NCBI GenBank assembly: GCA_007116765.1 | Contig: SKHV01000490.1 | Coordinates: 1-10,568 of the forward strand | Direction of reading: 5' to 3' | DNA: 10,568 bases | Source: Prolixibacteraceae bacterium | Lineage (GTDB): Bacteria; Bacteroidota; Bacteroidia; Bacteroidales; Prolixibacteraceae | Shown: positions 1 through 7,501 of the stretch, piece by piece | Layout: each line of letters opens with the position of its first letter | Position numbering within the stretch: position 1 is the first letter of the stretch | Made by a program: the position numbers and the translations under genes | Notes under the pieces: generated by a model | The model's database searches: none | Told to the model about the DNA's origin: nothing | What the model saw: only the letters and a program-made list of their open reading frames with translations

Positions 1-526
1 GATGCGGATAACGGTTTTTATGCCAGTAACCACCCTCCTCGGTACGAGGATGTTGTTTTAATTGCGTTCTTAGAGTTTTTAAAGCTTGTAAGTAACGGGG
101 ATCTTCTGTTTTATCGTACAGATTAAAAAGTATCATACCCGGCTTGATGTGATCTATATTGTAATTCTCTATTTTATAATTGTGTCCAATTTCACCATTT
201 TCGTCGATCATTTCATCGGCATAAGCTTTAATATAATCAAAGTAGCGTGCATCGTCGGTTTGTATCCATACACGTTCAATTGCAGTAAGAACCAAACCAT
301 GTGTATAGTTCCACTTTGGAGCTTTCTCAAAATCGAGGCTCCAGGCTTCGGGGTGGCGCTTCATTTCTGATTCGACCATTCTGACTGCCCAAGAATCTGT
401 GCGGCTTACAGCCTCATTTGAAGTGTTGCTCTGATTTCCGGCTCTGCTTCCACAGGAAATCAACAGTATCAAAATAAGTACTCCTCCAAGAACATTAATA
501 CCGATGTAAGTGGTTTTTGTATTCAT
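1..526 (-). CDS. GH105-family unsaturated glycuronyl (rhamnogalacturonyl) hydrolase, lipoprotein; C-terminus outside the window
   Basis: The first 175 residues are visible and run off the left edge without a stop. The N-terminus has a hydrophobic stretch (about residues 8-23) ending in a lipobox, LLISC, with the acylated cysteine at 25, so this is a lipoprotein. The residues after the cysteine (GSRAGN) are not acidic, so no surface-export signal is seen and a periplasmic site is likely. Family hallmarks of GH105 (YteR/YesR-like, Pfam Glyco_hydro_88) are WNYTHGLVL at 72-80, NYNIDHIKPG at 121-130 with the conserved Asp125, and HPRTEEGGYWHKNRYPH at 159-175. In this family, the enzyme removes the unsaturated uronic acid left by polysaccharide lyases from oligosaccharide ends; exact substrate cannot be told. 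The chosen ATG is the first in frame; an ATG just upstream is out of frame and stops after four codons. Confidence 0.88.
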   Translation of the reverse strand, partial: MNTKTTYIGINVLGGVLILILLISCGSRAGNQSNTSNEAVSRTDSWAVRMVESEMKRHPEAWSLDFEKAPKWNYTHGLVLTAIERVWIQTDDARYFDYIKAYADEMIDENGEIGHNYKIENYNIDHIKPGMILFNLYDKTEDPRYLQALKTLRTQLKQHPRTEEGGYWHKNRYPH

Positions 527-920
527 CGTTTTTTCATTTAAGTTTTTATATTTTTCTTCCTATTTTATGCTGAAAAAAATATTGTCTCTATGCACTGTAC
601 TTACAATTTGCAATTAAACATGTTTTTTTCGGAGTAAATATTCAATTTGTGCTTAAGTGTATTCAATTTGTGCTATACAATCTTAGAGTGCTGTTTTTGA
701 ATTACTTTACTGTGTAAATGTGTTTTATTTTACCAGCATCCCATAACCCAATAATTCCATCTCAACCTCAACCATAGATTCAAAAACTTCCTTGCTGGTC
801 AACAATAACAATAATGATAACAAAGTAACCTCAGCCTCGCATCTGTATGTAGAGATAATTCGTCTCACCAAAAAGTTAACTTGATCCCTCATAATTAACA
901 GGAAAATATAAGACACAAAA
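527..920. other. non-coding stretch between dnaK and the GH105 gene
   Basis: This gap of about 390 bases holds the 3' side of the dnaK terminator, an AT-rich middle part and the upstream region of the GH105 gene. The only structure I can support is the pair of 14-bp direct repeats at 640-674 and a long-range inverted repeat (ACCAGCA at 732-738, TGCTGGT at 793-799, 54 bases apart) of unknown meaning. No convincing TAnnTTTG promoter element was found upstream of the GH105 start. A 63-codon open frame at 725-916 (minus) is not convincing as a gene. Confidence 0.6.
640..674. repeat. two 14-bp direct repeats at 21-bp spacing, candidate operator of the GH105 gene
   Basis: The word ATTCAATTTGTGCT occurs exactly at 640-653 and again at 661-674, a start-to-start distance of 21 bp, or two turns of the helix. 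The 7-base core CAATTTG recurs once more at 604-610. The pair lies 114-148 bases upstream of the GH105 start codon. Known precedent: AraC-type activators, including hybrid two-component regulators of Bacteroidota glycan genes, bind direct repeats at about this spacing. That this is such a site is inference. Confidence 0.5.
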
Positions 921-949
921 AAGCCCCTCTTCGCTATGAAGAGAGGCTT
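921..949 (-). terminator. intrinsic terminator of dnaK
   Basis: Two 12-base arms (921-932 and 938-949) pair at 11 of 12 positions around a 5-base loop. On the minus strand the GC-rich stem (GAAGAG...GGGGCTT) is followed by a run of six T residues. It lies about 50 bases past the dnaK stop codon, in the right orientation. The plus-strand side has only a weak T/A tract, so it probably acts mainly on dnaK. Confidence 0.88.
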
Positions 950-998
950 AATTTTATTAAGGTTTTCGGGTTCCGAAAATATAAATGGTTGTTTGTGA

Positions 999-2918
999 TT
1001 ATTTCACTTCTTCGAAATCCACATCGGTTACTTCACCATCGTTATTTTCTCCCTGAGATTGTTGACCTGCACCGGGATCAGTTTGTTGCTGACCGGCCTG
1101 ATCACCTCCGGCTTGTTGTTGGGCGTTGTACATTTCCTGCGATGCTGCCTGGAATACGTTATTTAGTTCAGTTGTTGCAGCATCAATGGCATCAACATCC
1201 TGTTTTGCGTGTGCATCTTTCAGCTTTTTCAAAGCTTCCTCGATAGGAGCTTTTTTATCGGCCGGAAGTTTATCGCCAAACTCTTTAAGTTGCTTCTCGG
1301 TTTGGAAAATAAGTCCGTCGGCTTGATTCAGCTTGTCGATACGCTCTTTTGCCTGCTTATCGGTTTCGGCATTGGCTTCAGCTTCTTCTTTCATGCGTTT
1401 GATTTCATCGTCGCTTAAGCCCGAAGATGCTTCGATACGAATGCTTTGGGATTTGCCTGTGGCCTTATCTTTTGCATTTACGTTCAAAATACCGTTTGCA
1501 TCAATATCGAACGAAACTTCGATTTGTGGCACTCCGCGTGGTGCAGGAGGAAGTCCGTCGAGGTGAAATTTACCAATGGTTTTGTTTTGATTAGCCATTG
1601 GGCGTTCACCTTGTAACACGTGAATTTCAACCGAGGGCTGATTGTCGGCAGCCGTGGTAAAAGTTTCGGTTTTTTTGCTTGGAATGGTTGTATTCGACTC
1701 AATTAGTTTTGTCATTACACCACCCATGGTTTCGATACCCAATGAAAGCGGGGTAACATCGAGCAACAATACGTCTTTCACTTCACCGGTAAGTACACCA
1801 CCTTGTATAGCAGCTCCAACAGCCACCACTTCGTCGGGGTTCACACCTTTCGAGGGTGCTTTCCCGAAAAATTCCTGTACTTTTTGCTGAACAGCCGGGA
1901 TACGTGTTGAGCCACCCACAAGAATTACTTCGTTGATATCGCTGTTGGTGATGTTTGCATTTTTCATTGCACGTTTGCAAGGCTCAATAATTGCCTGTAT
2001 CAATTTGTCGGACAATTGTTCAAATTTTGCACGGCTCAACGTTTTCACAAGGTGTTTTGGCACACCATCGACCGGCATAATGTAGGGTAGGTTAATTTCG
2101 GTTGAAGTGGAACTTGACAATTCAATTTTGGCTTTTTCAGCAGCCTCTTTTAAACGCTGGAGAGCCATTGGATCTTTACGCAGGTCAATGCCTTCATCGC
2201 TTTTAAACTCATCGGCAAGCCAGTTAATAATTACATCGTCAAAGTCGTCGCCACCAAGGTGAGTATCACCATCGGTTGATTTTACTTCGAACACGCCATC
2301 GCCTAATTCAAGTATTGAAATATCGAAAGTACCACCACCAAGGTCGAACACAGCAATTTTCATATCCCTGTCGCGCTTATCGAGCCCGTACGCTAACGAT
2401 GCTGCAGTAGGCTCGTTGATGATGCGGCGTACAGTTAAGCCTGCAATCTCGCCTGCTTCTTTGGTTGCCTGACGCTGTGCATCGTTAAAATAAGCAGGCA
2501 CGGTAATAACGGCTTCGGTTACTTCCTGTCCAAGGTAATCTTCGGCAGTTTTCTTCATTTTTTGAAGAGTCATAGCCGATATTTCCTGTGGTGAATATAA
2601 ACGGTCGTCGATTTTTACACGTGCAGTATTGTTGTCGCCTTTCACTACTTCGTAAGTAACACGTTTCACTTCATTGGTGAGATTACTGTACGATTCGCCC
2701 ATGAAGCGTTTAATCGAATAAATCGTTTTTCTGGCGTTTGTAATCGCCTGACGTTTTGCAGGATCTCCTACTTTGCGTTCACCGTTTTCGATAAAAGCAA
2801 CAATTGAAGGGGTTGTTCTTTTTCCTTCGCTGTTGGGTATTACAACAGGCTCGTTACCTTCCATTACCGAAACGCAAGAGTTGGTTGTACCTAAGTCAAT
2901 TCCTATAATTTTTCCCAT
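999..2918 (-). CDS. dnaK: Hsp70 chaperone DnaK
   Basis: This is a full-length (639 aa) cytoplasmic Hsp70, an ATP-driven chaperone that binds exposed hydrophobic peptides with the partners DnaJ and GrpE (neither is in the window). The nucleotide-binding domain spans about 1-380, with IGIDLGTTNSC at 5-15, Lys70 in SIKRFMG, DLGGGTFDIS at 192-201, INEPTAASLAYG at 167-178 and VGGSTRIPAVQ at 334-344. The interdomain linker is DVLLLDVTPLSL at 382-393. The substrate-binding beta domain (about 394-505) and helical lid (about 505-600) follow. A Gln/Gly-rich tail leads to the terminal acidic DVDFEEVK, where EEVK resembles the co-chaperone-binding end of other DnaKs. All catalytic landmarks are intact. 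The gene appears monocistronic: a palindrome-rich region precedes it and a strong terminator follows. Confidence 0.98.
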   Translation of the reverse strand: MGKIIGIDLGTTNSCVSVMEGNEPVVIPNSEGKRTTPSIVAFIENGERKVGDPAKRQAITNARKTIYSIKRFMGESYSNLTNEVKRVTYEVVKGDNNTARVKIDDRLYSPQEISAMTLQKMKKTAEDYLGQEVTEAVITVPAYFNDAQRQATKEAGEIAGLTVRRIINEPTAASLAYGLDKRDRDMKIAVFDLGGGTFDISILELGDGVFEVKSTDGDTHLGGDDFDDVIINWLADEFKSDEGIDLRKDPMALQRLKEAAEKAKIELSSSTSTEINLPYIMPVDGVPKHLVKTLSRAKFEQLSDKLIQAIIEPCKRAMKNANITNSDINEVILVGGSTRIPAVQQKVQEFFGKAPSKGVNPDEVVAVGAAIQGGVLTGEVKDVLLLDVTPLSLGIETMGGVMTKLIESNTTIPSKKTETFTTAADNQPSVEIHVLQGERPMANQNKTIGKFHLDGLPPAPRGVPQIEVSFDIDANGILNVNAKDKATGKSQSIRIEASSGLSDDEIKRMKEEAEANAETDKQAKERIDKLNQADGLIFQTEKQLKEFGDKLPADKKAPIEEALKKLKDAHAKQDVDAIDAATTELNNVFQAASQEMYNAQQQAGGDQAGQQQTDPGAGQQSQGENNDGEVTDVDFEEVK

Positions 2919-3100
2919 AATATCATTATTTTTTAAATGTTTTCTTGATTAACGGTTATGATTTAATCAATGATTATGCCACCCGTTTTAAGAAGTCATT
3001 TAATGAAATAATGACATTTTTTTGATCAAAAATGAATTAATCATGTCAGTATTTTATAACCAGACTGACAAATAGGCTGATCTTTATCTACAGGGAAGAA
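2919..3100 (-). promoter_or_regulatory. dnaK upstream region with several inverted repeats
   Basis: The 182 bases between the GH5 stop and the dnaK start contain several symmetric elements: GTCATT-N9-AATGAC at 2995-3015, the perfect 14-bp palindrome TTTTTGATCAAAAA at 3019-3032, TGTCAG-N15-CTGACA at 3044-3070, and TGATT-T-AATCA at 2959-2969. The classical CIRCE sequence (TTAGCACTC-N9-GAGTGCTAA) is absent, although the first element shares its 9-base spacer. A near-match to the Bacteroidota -7 element, CATTTTTG on the minus strand (3027-3034), overlaps the palindrome. I infer a regulated promoter here; no known heat-shock operator is recognised. Confidence 0.4.
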
Positions 3101-4087
3101 TTATTGCCCAAACATTTCTTCGTGTTTTTTTAGCAGCTCAGAACGGACCAGCTTAGCCGAAGGTTTAAGCATATCTTCGGGCCAGCCACCTTGTGGGTGT
3201 GCGCCCGATACAAGTGCTGCCGATGCTTCATCTTTATCGGCAATTGACCAGTTGCAATGGCTGATTTTGTATTTATCCATCCATGCATACCATGCTTTGG
3301 TTTCTTCAACATACACATCGCCATCGCCGTTGGCTTCGGTAGTTCCATATTCGGTCACAATTAGGCACAGGCCTTTGCTAATGGCTTCTTCGCCTATTTC
3401 CATAAGCTCTTTGCCATGAGTGCCGGCATAAAAGTGCAACACATAAGCAATGTTATCGCCTTCGATGGGATCGTTGGCAGCTTCGTTTACAAGTTGCGAC
3501 CAACGAGGAGTACCACAAGCTATAATGTTATTTGTATCGTGTTCGCGAATAGCCGCGATAACGGCTTCGGAATAGGGTTTTAGCACCTCTGACCAGGAAA
3601 CATTAAGAGGTTCGTTATAAATTTCGTATATAATATTAGGGTAGTGACCATATTTTTGTGCCAGTTTTCCGAAGAATTCAACGGCTTCATCTTGGTACTG
3701 TTCAGCACGATGAGAATGGAAATCGACAATGACGTACAATCCTAAGTCGATAGCTGCATCAACCACGGCTTCCACTTTAGCCATTTCTTCTTTGGGGTTT
3801 GCAATGTAACCTCCATGTTCCACGGCCATTGCAGCACGTACCACTGAGCACTTCCAGTCCTCTTTGAGCCATTCGATGCATTCGTAGTTATAGTACTTGC
3901 CAATCCACTGGCTCCAGAATAACGACATCCCTGCAAGCTGAACCGGCTCACCTTTTTGATCCACAATGTGAATTCCTTCGACACTAAGCTGTCCAAATTT
4001 TTCAACGGGAGTTTGAGGCTCCTTTTCAGAGCACGACAAAACCAAAAATGTTAATGTAATAGCAAAAAACAGGTTTAATGTTTTCAT
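3101..4087 (-). CDS. GH5 family (subfamily 2-like) endoglucanase, lipoprotein
   Basis: This 328-residue single-domain beta-1,4-glucanase has a signal peptide ending in the lipobox VLSC (Cys19), so it is membrane-anchored. The following SEKE is acidic/basic-rich and loosely resembles the surface-export signal of Bacteroidota lipoproteins. All eight conserved GH5 active-site residues can be placed: Arg84, His124, Asn158, the acid/base Glu159 (in IYNEP), His218, Tyr220, the nucleophile Glu246 (in VTEYGTT) and Trp280 (in CNWSIADK). The NWS-ADK-EASAAL pattern near 279-292 and WSQWIGKYYN near 58-67 fit subfamily GH5_2 cellulases. A minor difference is TEYG instead of the usual TEWG. No carbohydrate-binding module is present. 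It is divergent from the Lrp-like regulator. Substrate beyond beta-1,4-glucan is not determined. Confidence 0.93.
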   Translation of the reverse strand: MKTLNLFFAITLTFLVLSCSEKEPQTPVEKFGQLSVEGIHIVDQKGEPVQLAGMSLFWSQWIGKYYNYECIEWLKEDWKCSVVRAAMAVEHGGYIANPKEEMAKVEAVVDAAIDLGLYVIVDFHSHRAEQYQDEAVEFFGKLAQKYGHYPNIIYEIYNEPLNVSWSEVLKPYSEAVIAAIREHDTNNIIACGTPRWSQLVNEAANDPIEGDNIAYVLHFYAGTHGKELMEIGEEAISKGLCLIVTEYGTTEANGDGDVYVEETKAWYAWMDKYKISHCNWSIADKDEASAALVSGAHPQGGWPEDMLKPSAKLVRSELLKKHEEMFGQ

Positions 4088-4231
4088 AATTTTATAAGGT
4101 TAATAATGTTAGATATTTGGTTTTAAAAATACCAAAATATGCATATTTAAGAAGGGATTTTTTACAATAAAAGCTAATTATTCCCTTTTTTTTATCATTT
4201 TTGTATATTACTAATTCAAAACGTATAAAAA
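4088..4231. promoter_or_regulatory. divergent GH5/Lrp promoter region with a 14-bp palindrome
   Basis: This 144-base region must carry promoters for both divergent genes. It contains a perfect AT-rich palindrome, AAATATGCATATTT, at 4135-4148, close to its centre, and the inverted repeat TTTGGT-N9-ACCAAA at 4116-4136 directly beside it. A -7-like TATTTTG on the minus strand (4133-4139) overlaps the palindrome and lies 46 bases before the GH5 start. On the plus strand a -7-like CATTTTTG is at 4196-4203. A possible hairpin (AAGGGA 4152-4157 with TCCCTT 4182-4187, then eight T) is also present. Lrp/AsnC regulators commonly bind AT-rich palindromes and control their own promoters, so an operator for the neighbouring regulator is a reasonable inference. 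Confidence 0.45.
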
Positions 4232-4696
4232 ATGTCAACAAAGCACCAACTCGACGAGATTGATTTGAGGATTCTGGACATAATCAGCCGAAATGCACGC
4301 ATGCCTTTTAAAGATGTCGCTTCGGAGTGTGGAATTTCAAGAGCCGCAGTACATCAACGCGTTAACCGTATGGTTGAAATGAACGTTATAACAGGTTCTG
4401 GGTATCATATCGATCCGAAAAAAGTTGACTTTCATACTTGCACTTACGTTGGCATTTTTCTTGAAAAAGCAGGTATTTACGAAAATGTAGCGCACTTGCT
4501 TGAGCAAATACCCGAGGTGGTTGAATGCCACTATACTACAGGCGAATATGCAATTTTCATAAAGGTATATGCACGCACCAACGAGCACCTGAAAGAAATA
4601 CTGAACGAAAAGATTCAGAAAATTGAGGGTGTGTCGAGTACCGAAACTTTCATTTCGCTGGAAGAAACCTTTAAGCGCGAAGTGCCTATTTTTTAA
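4232..4696 (+). CDS. Lrp/AsnC family transcriptional regulator
   Basis: The 154-residue protein has the length and layout of this family. An N-terminal winged helix-turn-helix (about 7-55) begins with LDEIDLRILDIISRNARM, the family's standard opening, and has its recognition helix near SRAAVHQRVNRM (36-47). A C-terminal ligand-sensing RAM domain (about 66-145) includes the TTGEYAIFIKVYA segment at 102-114, equivalent to the 'TG-YD' effector-binding strand. Members of the family form dimers and octamers and sense amino acids or related small molecules; the ligand here cannot be read. It is the only plus-strand gene, is divergent from the GH5 gene, and overlaps the rRNA methyltransferase gene by four bases at its stop codon. 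Autoregulation, and perhaps control of the GH5 gene, is inferred from the shared palindromic upstream region. Confidence 0.92.
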   Translation: MSTKHQLDEIDLRILDIISRNARMPFKDVASECGISRAAVHQRVNRMVEMNVITGSGYHIDPKKVDFHTCTYVGIFLEKAGIYENVAHLLEQIPEVVECHYTTGEYAIFIKVYARTNEHLKEILNEKIQKIEGVSSTETFISLEETFKREVPIF

Positions 4697-5427
4697 GTCC
4701 GCTGCCTTACAGCTTCAAAAAGAATAATTCCTGTAGCAACCGATACATTAAGCGATTCGATTTTCCCTTTAACCGGAATTTTAATCATTTGGTCGCAATG
4801 CCTTAGTATATCATCGGATATGCCGCTTTCTTCCGATCCCATTACAATCAATATTGGTGTAGTATAATCGGGAACGTTGTATGTTGTTTGCGCCTTTTCG
4901 CTTGCAGCGTATACATTTATGCCGTTGTTTTTAAAGTTCATTATGGTTTGCATGGTGTTTTTCACTTTACAAACCGGAACTACATGCAAGGCGCCTGCCG
5001 ATGTTTTAACTGCATCGGCATTGATTTGTGCCGCACCTTTTTCGGGTACAATAATGGCATGTACCCCAGCACACTCTGCCGTACGCACAATGGCGCCAAA
5101 ATTTCGCACATCGGTTATTTGGTCAAGAAACAGAAAAAACGGGCTTTCACCACTTTCGTAAGTGCGTGCAATAATTTCGTCGATATCGTAAAACGCTACC
5201 GGCGAAATATAGGCTATAACACCTTGGTGTGCCTTACGGGTTACGCGGTTAAGTTTTTGTACCGGTACAAGCTGATGACTTAAGCCATGTTCTTTTACCA
5301 ACTCGAAAAGCTCTTTAAACAAATCACCCTGAAGGCCTTTTTGTATCAGCAACTTATCGATTGTTTTGTCGGAGCGTATTGCTTCAATAACCGACCTGAT
5401 TCCGAATATAAAATTACTATTTCCCAT
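4693..5427 (-). CDS. rlmB: SpoU/TrmH-family 23S rRNA 2'-O-ribose methyltransferase (RlmB-like)
   Basis: This 244-residue enzyme transfers a methyl group from S-adenosylmethionine to the ribose 2'-OH of RNA; RlmB itself modifies G2251 of 23S rRNA in the peptidyl-transferase region. The N-terminal L30e-like substrate-binding domain spans about 1-85 and opens with IFGIRSVIEAI, typical of RlmB. The SPOUT knot domain shows all three motifs: motif 1 DVRNFGAIVRTAE (106-118, Asn109, Arg115), motif 2 IVMGSEESGIS (194-204, Glu199) and motif 3 IPVKGKIESLNVSVATGI (217-234, Ser225, Asn227). The start is nine bases after the ABC-F stop on the same strand, so the two are probably co-transcribed and perhaps translationally coupled. 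RlmB is favoured over TrmH (tRNA) because of the N-terminal domain and length; the precise nucleotide is not provable from sequence. Confidence 0.9.
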   Translation of the reverse strand: MGNSNFIFGIRSVIEAIRSDKTIDKLLIQKGLQGDLFKELFELVKEHGLSHQLVPVQKLNRVTRKAHQGVIAYISPVAFYDIDEIIARTYESGESPFFLFLDQITDVRNFGAIVRTAECAGVHAIIVPEKGAAQINADAVKTSAGALHVVPVCKVKNTMQTIMNFKNNGINVYAASEKAQTTYNVPDYTTPILIVMGSEESGISDDILRHCDQMIKIPVKGKIESLNVSVATGIILFEAVRQRT

Positions 5428-5436
5428 TTTTCAAAG

Positions 5437-7380
5437 TTACCAAGTTTTTTTGTTCTGCCATGCATCAAGTTCTTCTGATCTTAATTCCCACTCGTACATG
5501 GTTTGCTCAAGCTTATGCTTTATTTTTTCGTAATCGTCAAATAATTTACCGTCGGCATTTTCGGGTTTTGTAAGCTTTTCATCTATTTGCTGAATTTCAG
5601 TTTCAAGATCAGCAATTGATTTTTCAAGCTCCTCTACCTGCTTTTCGGTGCGCTTTATCTGTTTGTTAATTTCTTTTTGTTCTTCGAACGAAATTTCGTT
5701 TGTAGATTTATTTTTGTTTGCTACTGCACTCTGGTTATTATTTTGTGTTTTGCGTTCGAGTTCTTTCAAAGAATCAATTTTTTTCTTTTCAATGAAATCG
5801 TAGATTCCCCCCAGATGCTGAATTATTTTTTTGTCTTTAAATTCGTACACACAACTCACCAAACCGTCGAGGAACTCACGGTCGTGCGAAACGAGCAACA
5901 CGGTGCCCGTAAATTCGTTGAGTGCCTGCTTCAGTATTTCTTTTGAACGCATGTCGAGGTGGTTGGTAGGCTCATCCATTACCAGAAAATTTACCGGCTC
6001 AAGCATAAGTTTTACCATAGCCAGGCGAGTGCGTTCACCGCCCGACAACACTCTTACTTTTTTATCTACTTCCTCGCCCGAAAACATGAAAGCTCCCAGT
6101 ATGTCGCGAATTTTTGTACGAACATCGCCAACCGCTACCAGATCGATGGTTTCGAGCACACTTAGTTCGCCGTTGAGCAAATCGGCTTGATTTTGAGCAA
6201 AATAACCAATTTTGACATTGTGCCCTATTTTCATTAGTCCGGTATATTCAAGCTCATTCATTATCACACGAGCTAGGGTTGTTTTACCTTCTCCGTTTTT
6301 ACCTACAAACGCAATTTTTTCGCCTTGTTCAATATATAAATCAATGTTCTTTAATACTTGGAGTTCTCCATAAGACTTGCTTACACTTTTGGCTTCCACA
6401 ATAATTTTTCCAGAATGTGGTGCCGGTGGAAAGCGCAAATTCAGCTTTCGGTTGTCTTCTTCATCAACCTCAAGAATGTCGAGTTTATCGAGTTGCTTTA
6501 TGCGCGATTGCACCTGAACGGCTTTAGTGGCCTGGTAACGAAAACGATTGATAAACTGTTCGGTTTCCTGAATTAATTTTTGCTGGTTGCGGTAGGCTGC
6601 CATTTGCTGTTCGCGACGCTCGGCACGCAATTCAACATATTTTGAATAATTGGCTTTGTAATCGTAAATACGCCCGATGGAAATTTCGATGGTACGGTTG
6701 GTCACATTATCGAGAAAAGCTCGGTCGTGCGAAACCAGAATAATAGCGCCGTTGTAATTTCTCAAAAAATCTTCGAGCCACTGAATCGATTCAATGTCGA
6801 GGTGATTGGTAGGCTCATCGAGTAAAAAAATGTCGGGTTTCAGGAGCAGGAGTTTTGCCAGCTCAATACGCATACGCCAACCGCCACTAAACTCGCGGGT
6901 TTGACGATGAAAATCTTCGCGCCTGAAGCCCAGACCGATAAGGGTTTGTTCAATATCGGCAAAGTAATTGTGCCCTCCCAGCATATTGAAGCGATCGGAA
7001 AGATCGGTTATTTTTTGTATTAAGTCATGGTAACTGTCGGTTTCGTAGTCGGTACGAGTGGCCATTTCGACATTAAGCGCATCAATTTTGCGTTGCATGG
7101 CAATAAGTTTGCTGAATGCTGTTTGCGCTTCATCAAAAACTGTGCGGGTATCGTTCAATACCATTGACTGGGGTAAATAACTCATTATTGTATCTTTCGG
7201 AACTACAACATTTCCTTGTGTGGGTTGTAGTTTTCCTGCGAGCATTTTGAGCAAGGTGGTTTTTCCTGCGCCGTTTTTACCGGTGAGCCCAATTCTGTCG
7301 CGTGGATTTACTAAAAACGAAATGTCTTTAAAAAGTTCAAAGCCTCCAAAATTTAGTTTTACCTGTTCAACCGAAACCAT
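5437..7380 (-). CDS. ABC-F family ATPase (ribosome-associated translation factor, Uup/YdiF-like)
   Basis: The 647-residue soluble protein has two ABC ATPase domains on one chain and no membrane segment, the ABC-F layout. Domain 1 has Walker A GKNGAGKT (34-41), signature SGGWRMR (165-171), Walker B LLDEPTNHLD (186-195) and H-loop His218. A charged helical linker (about 240-300), the ribosome-contacting P-site tether of this family, follows. Domain 2 has Walker A GKNGEGKT (360-367), signature LSGGERTR (445-452), Walker B VMDEPTNHLD (467-476) and His499. The tail (about 565-645) is a Glu/Lys-rich coiled coil, like the C-terminal domain of Uup. Such proteins bind the ribosomal E site and rescue or regulate stalled translation; some protect against antibiotics. 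The housekeeping context, next to an rRNA methyltransferase, favours a general translation role over resistance. Confidence 0.93.
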   Translation of the reverse strand: MVSVEQVKLNFGGFELFKDISFLVNPRDRIGLTGKNGAGKTTLLKMLAGKLQPTQGNVVVPKDTIMSYLPQSMVLNDTRTVFDEAQTAFSKLIAMQRKIDALNVEMATRTDYETDSYHDLIQKITDLSDRFNMLGGHNYFADIEQTLIGLGFRREDFHRQTREFSGGWRMRIELAKLLLLKPDIFLLDEPTNHLDIESIQWLEDFLRNYNGAIILVSHDRAFLDNVTNRTIEISIGRIYDYKANYSKYVELRAERREQQMAAYRNQQKLIQETEQFINRFRYQATKAVQVQSRIKQLDKLDILEVDEEDNRKLNLRFPPAPHSGKIIVEAKSVSKSYGELQVLKNIDLYIEQGEKIAFVGKNGEGKTTLARVIMNELEYTGLMKIGHNVKIGYFAQNQADLLNGELSVLETIDLVAVGDVRTKIRDILGAFMFSGEEVDKKVRVLSGGERTRLAMVKLMLEPVNFLVMDEPTNHLDMRSKEILKQALNEFTGTVLLVSHDREFLDGLVSCVYEFKDKKIIQHLGGIYDFIEKKKIDSLKELERKTQNNNQSAVANKNKSTNEISFEEQKEINKQIKRTEKQVEELEKSIADLETEIQQIDEKLTKPENADGKLFDDYEKIKHKLEQTMYEWELRSEELDAWQNKKTW

Positions 7381-7405
7381 TAATCACTTTTTTTGAATTG
7401 AGGTG

Positions 7406-7413
7406 CAAAGATA
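7406..7413 (-). promoter_or_regulatory. -7 promoter element of the ABC-F/rlmB operon
   Basis: On the minus strand the sequence reads TATCTTTG, an exact match to the Bacteroidota housekeeping -7 consensus TAnnTTTG, followed by CACC. It lies 26 bases upstream of the ABC-F start codon, which would give a short leader of roughly 20 bases. A clear -33 TTG is not seen, only a TTTTAA about 20 bases upstream. Confidence 0.65.
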
Positions 7414-7501
7414 ACAGAAATAGCGACCTATTTAAAAGGTGATTGAAATATGCCCTGCATGTTAAATTTCTAGGGTTTCTGCTAACTCTATACTTGAGTT
7501 T

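Noticed and set aside
149..370. 73-codon plus-strand open frame
   Set aside because: It is antisense to the well-supported GH105 coding region, with no family features of its own.
725..916. 63-codon minus-strand open frame downstream of dnaK
   Set aside because: It starts at a GTG immediately after the dnaK terminator, has no recognisable motif, and its leucine-rich composition reads like chance translation of AT-rich non-coding DNA.
4152..4193. Possible plus-strand attenuator (AAGGGA...TCCCTT plus T run) before the Lrp-like gene
   Set aside because: The stem is only six base pairs with a 24-base loop, and the likely promoter lies downstream of it, so it would not be transcribed on that strand.
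7484..7500. AACTC-N7-GAGTT hairpin just past the repeat-protein stop codon
   Set aside because: The stem is only five base pairs and no T run follows it on the minus strand, so I do not call it a terminator.
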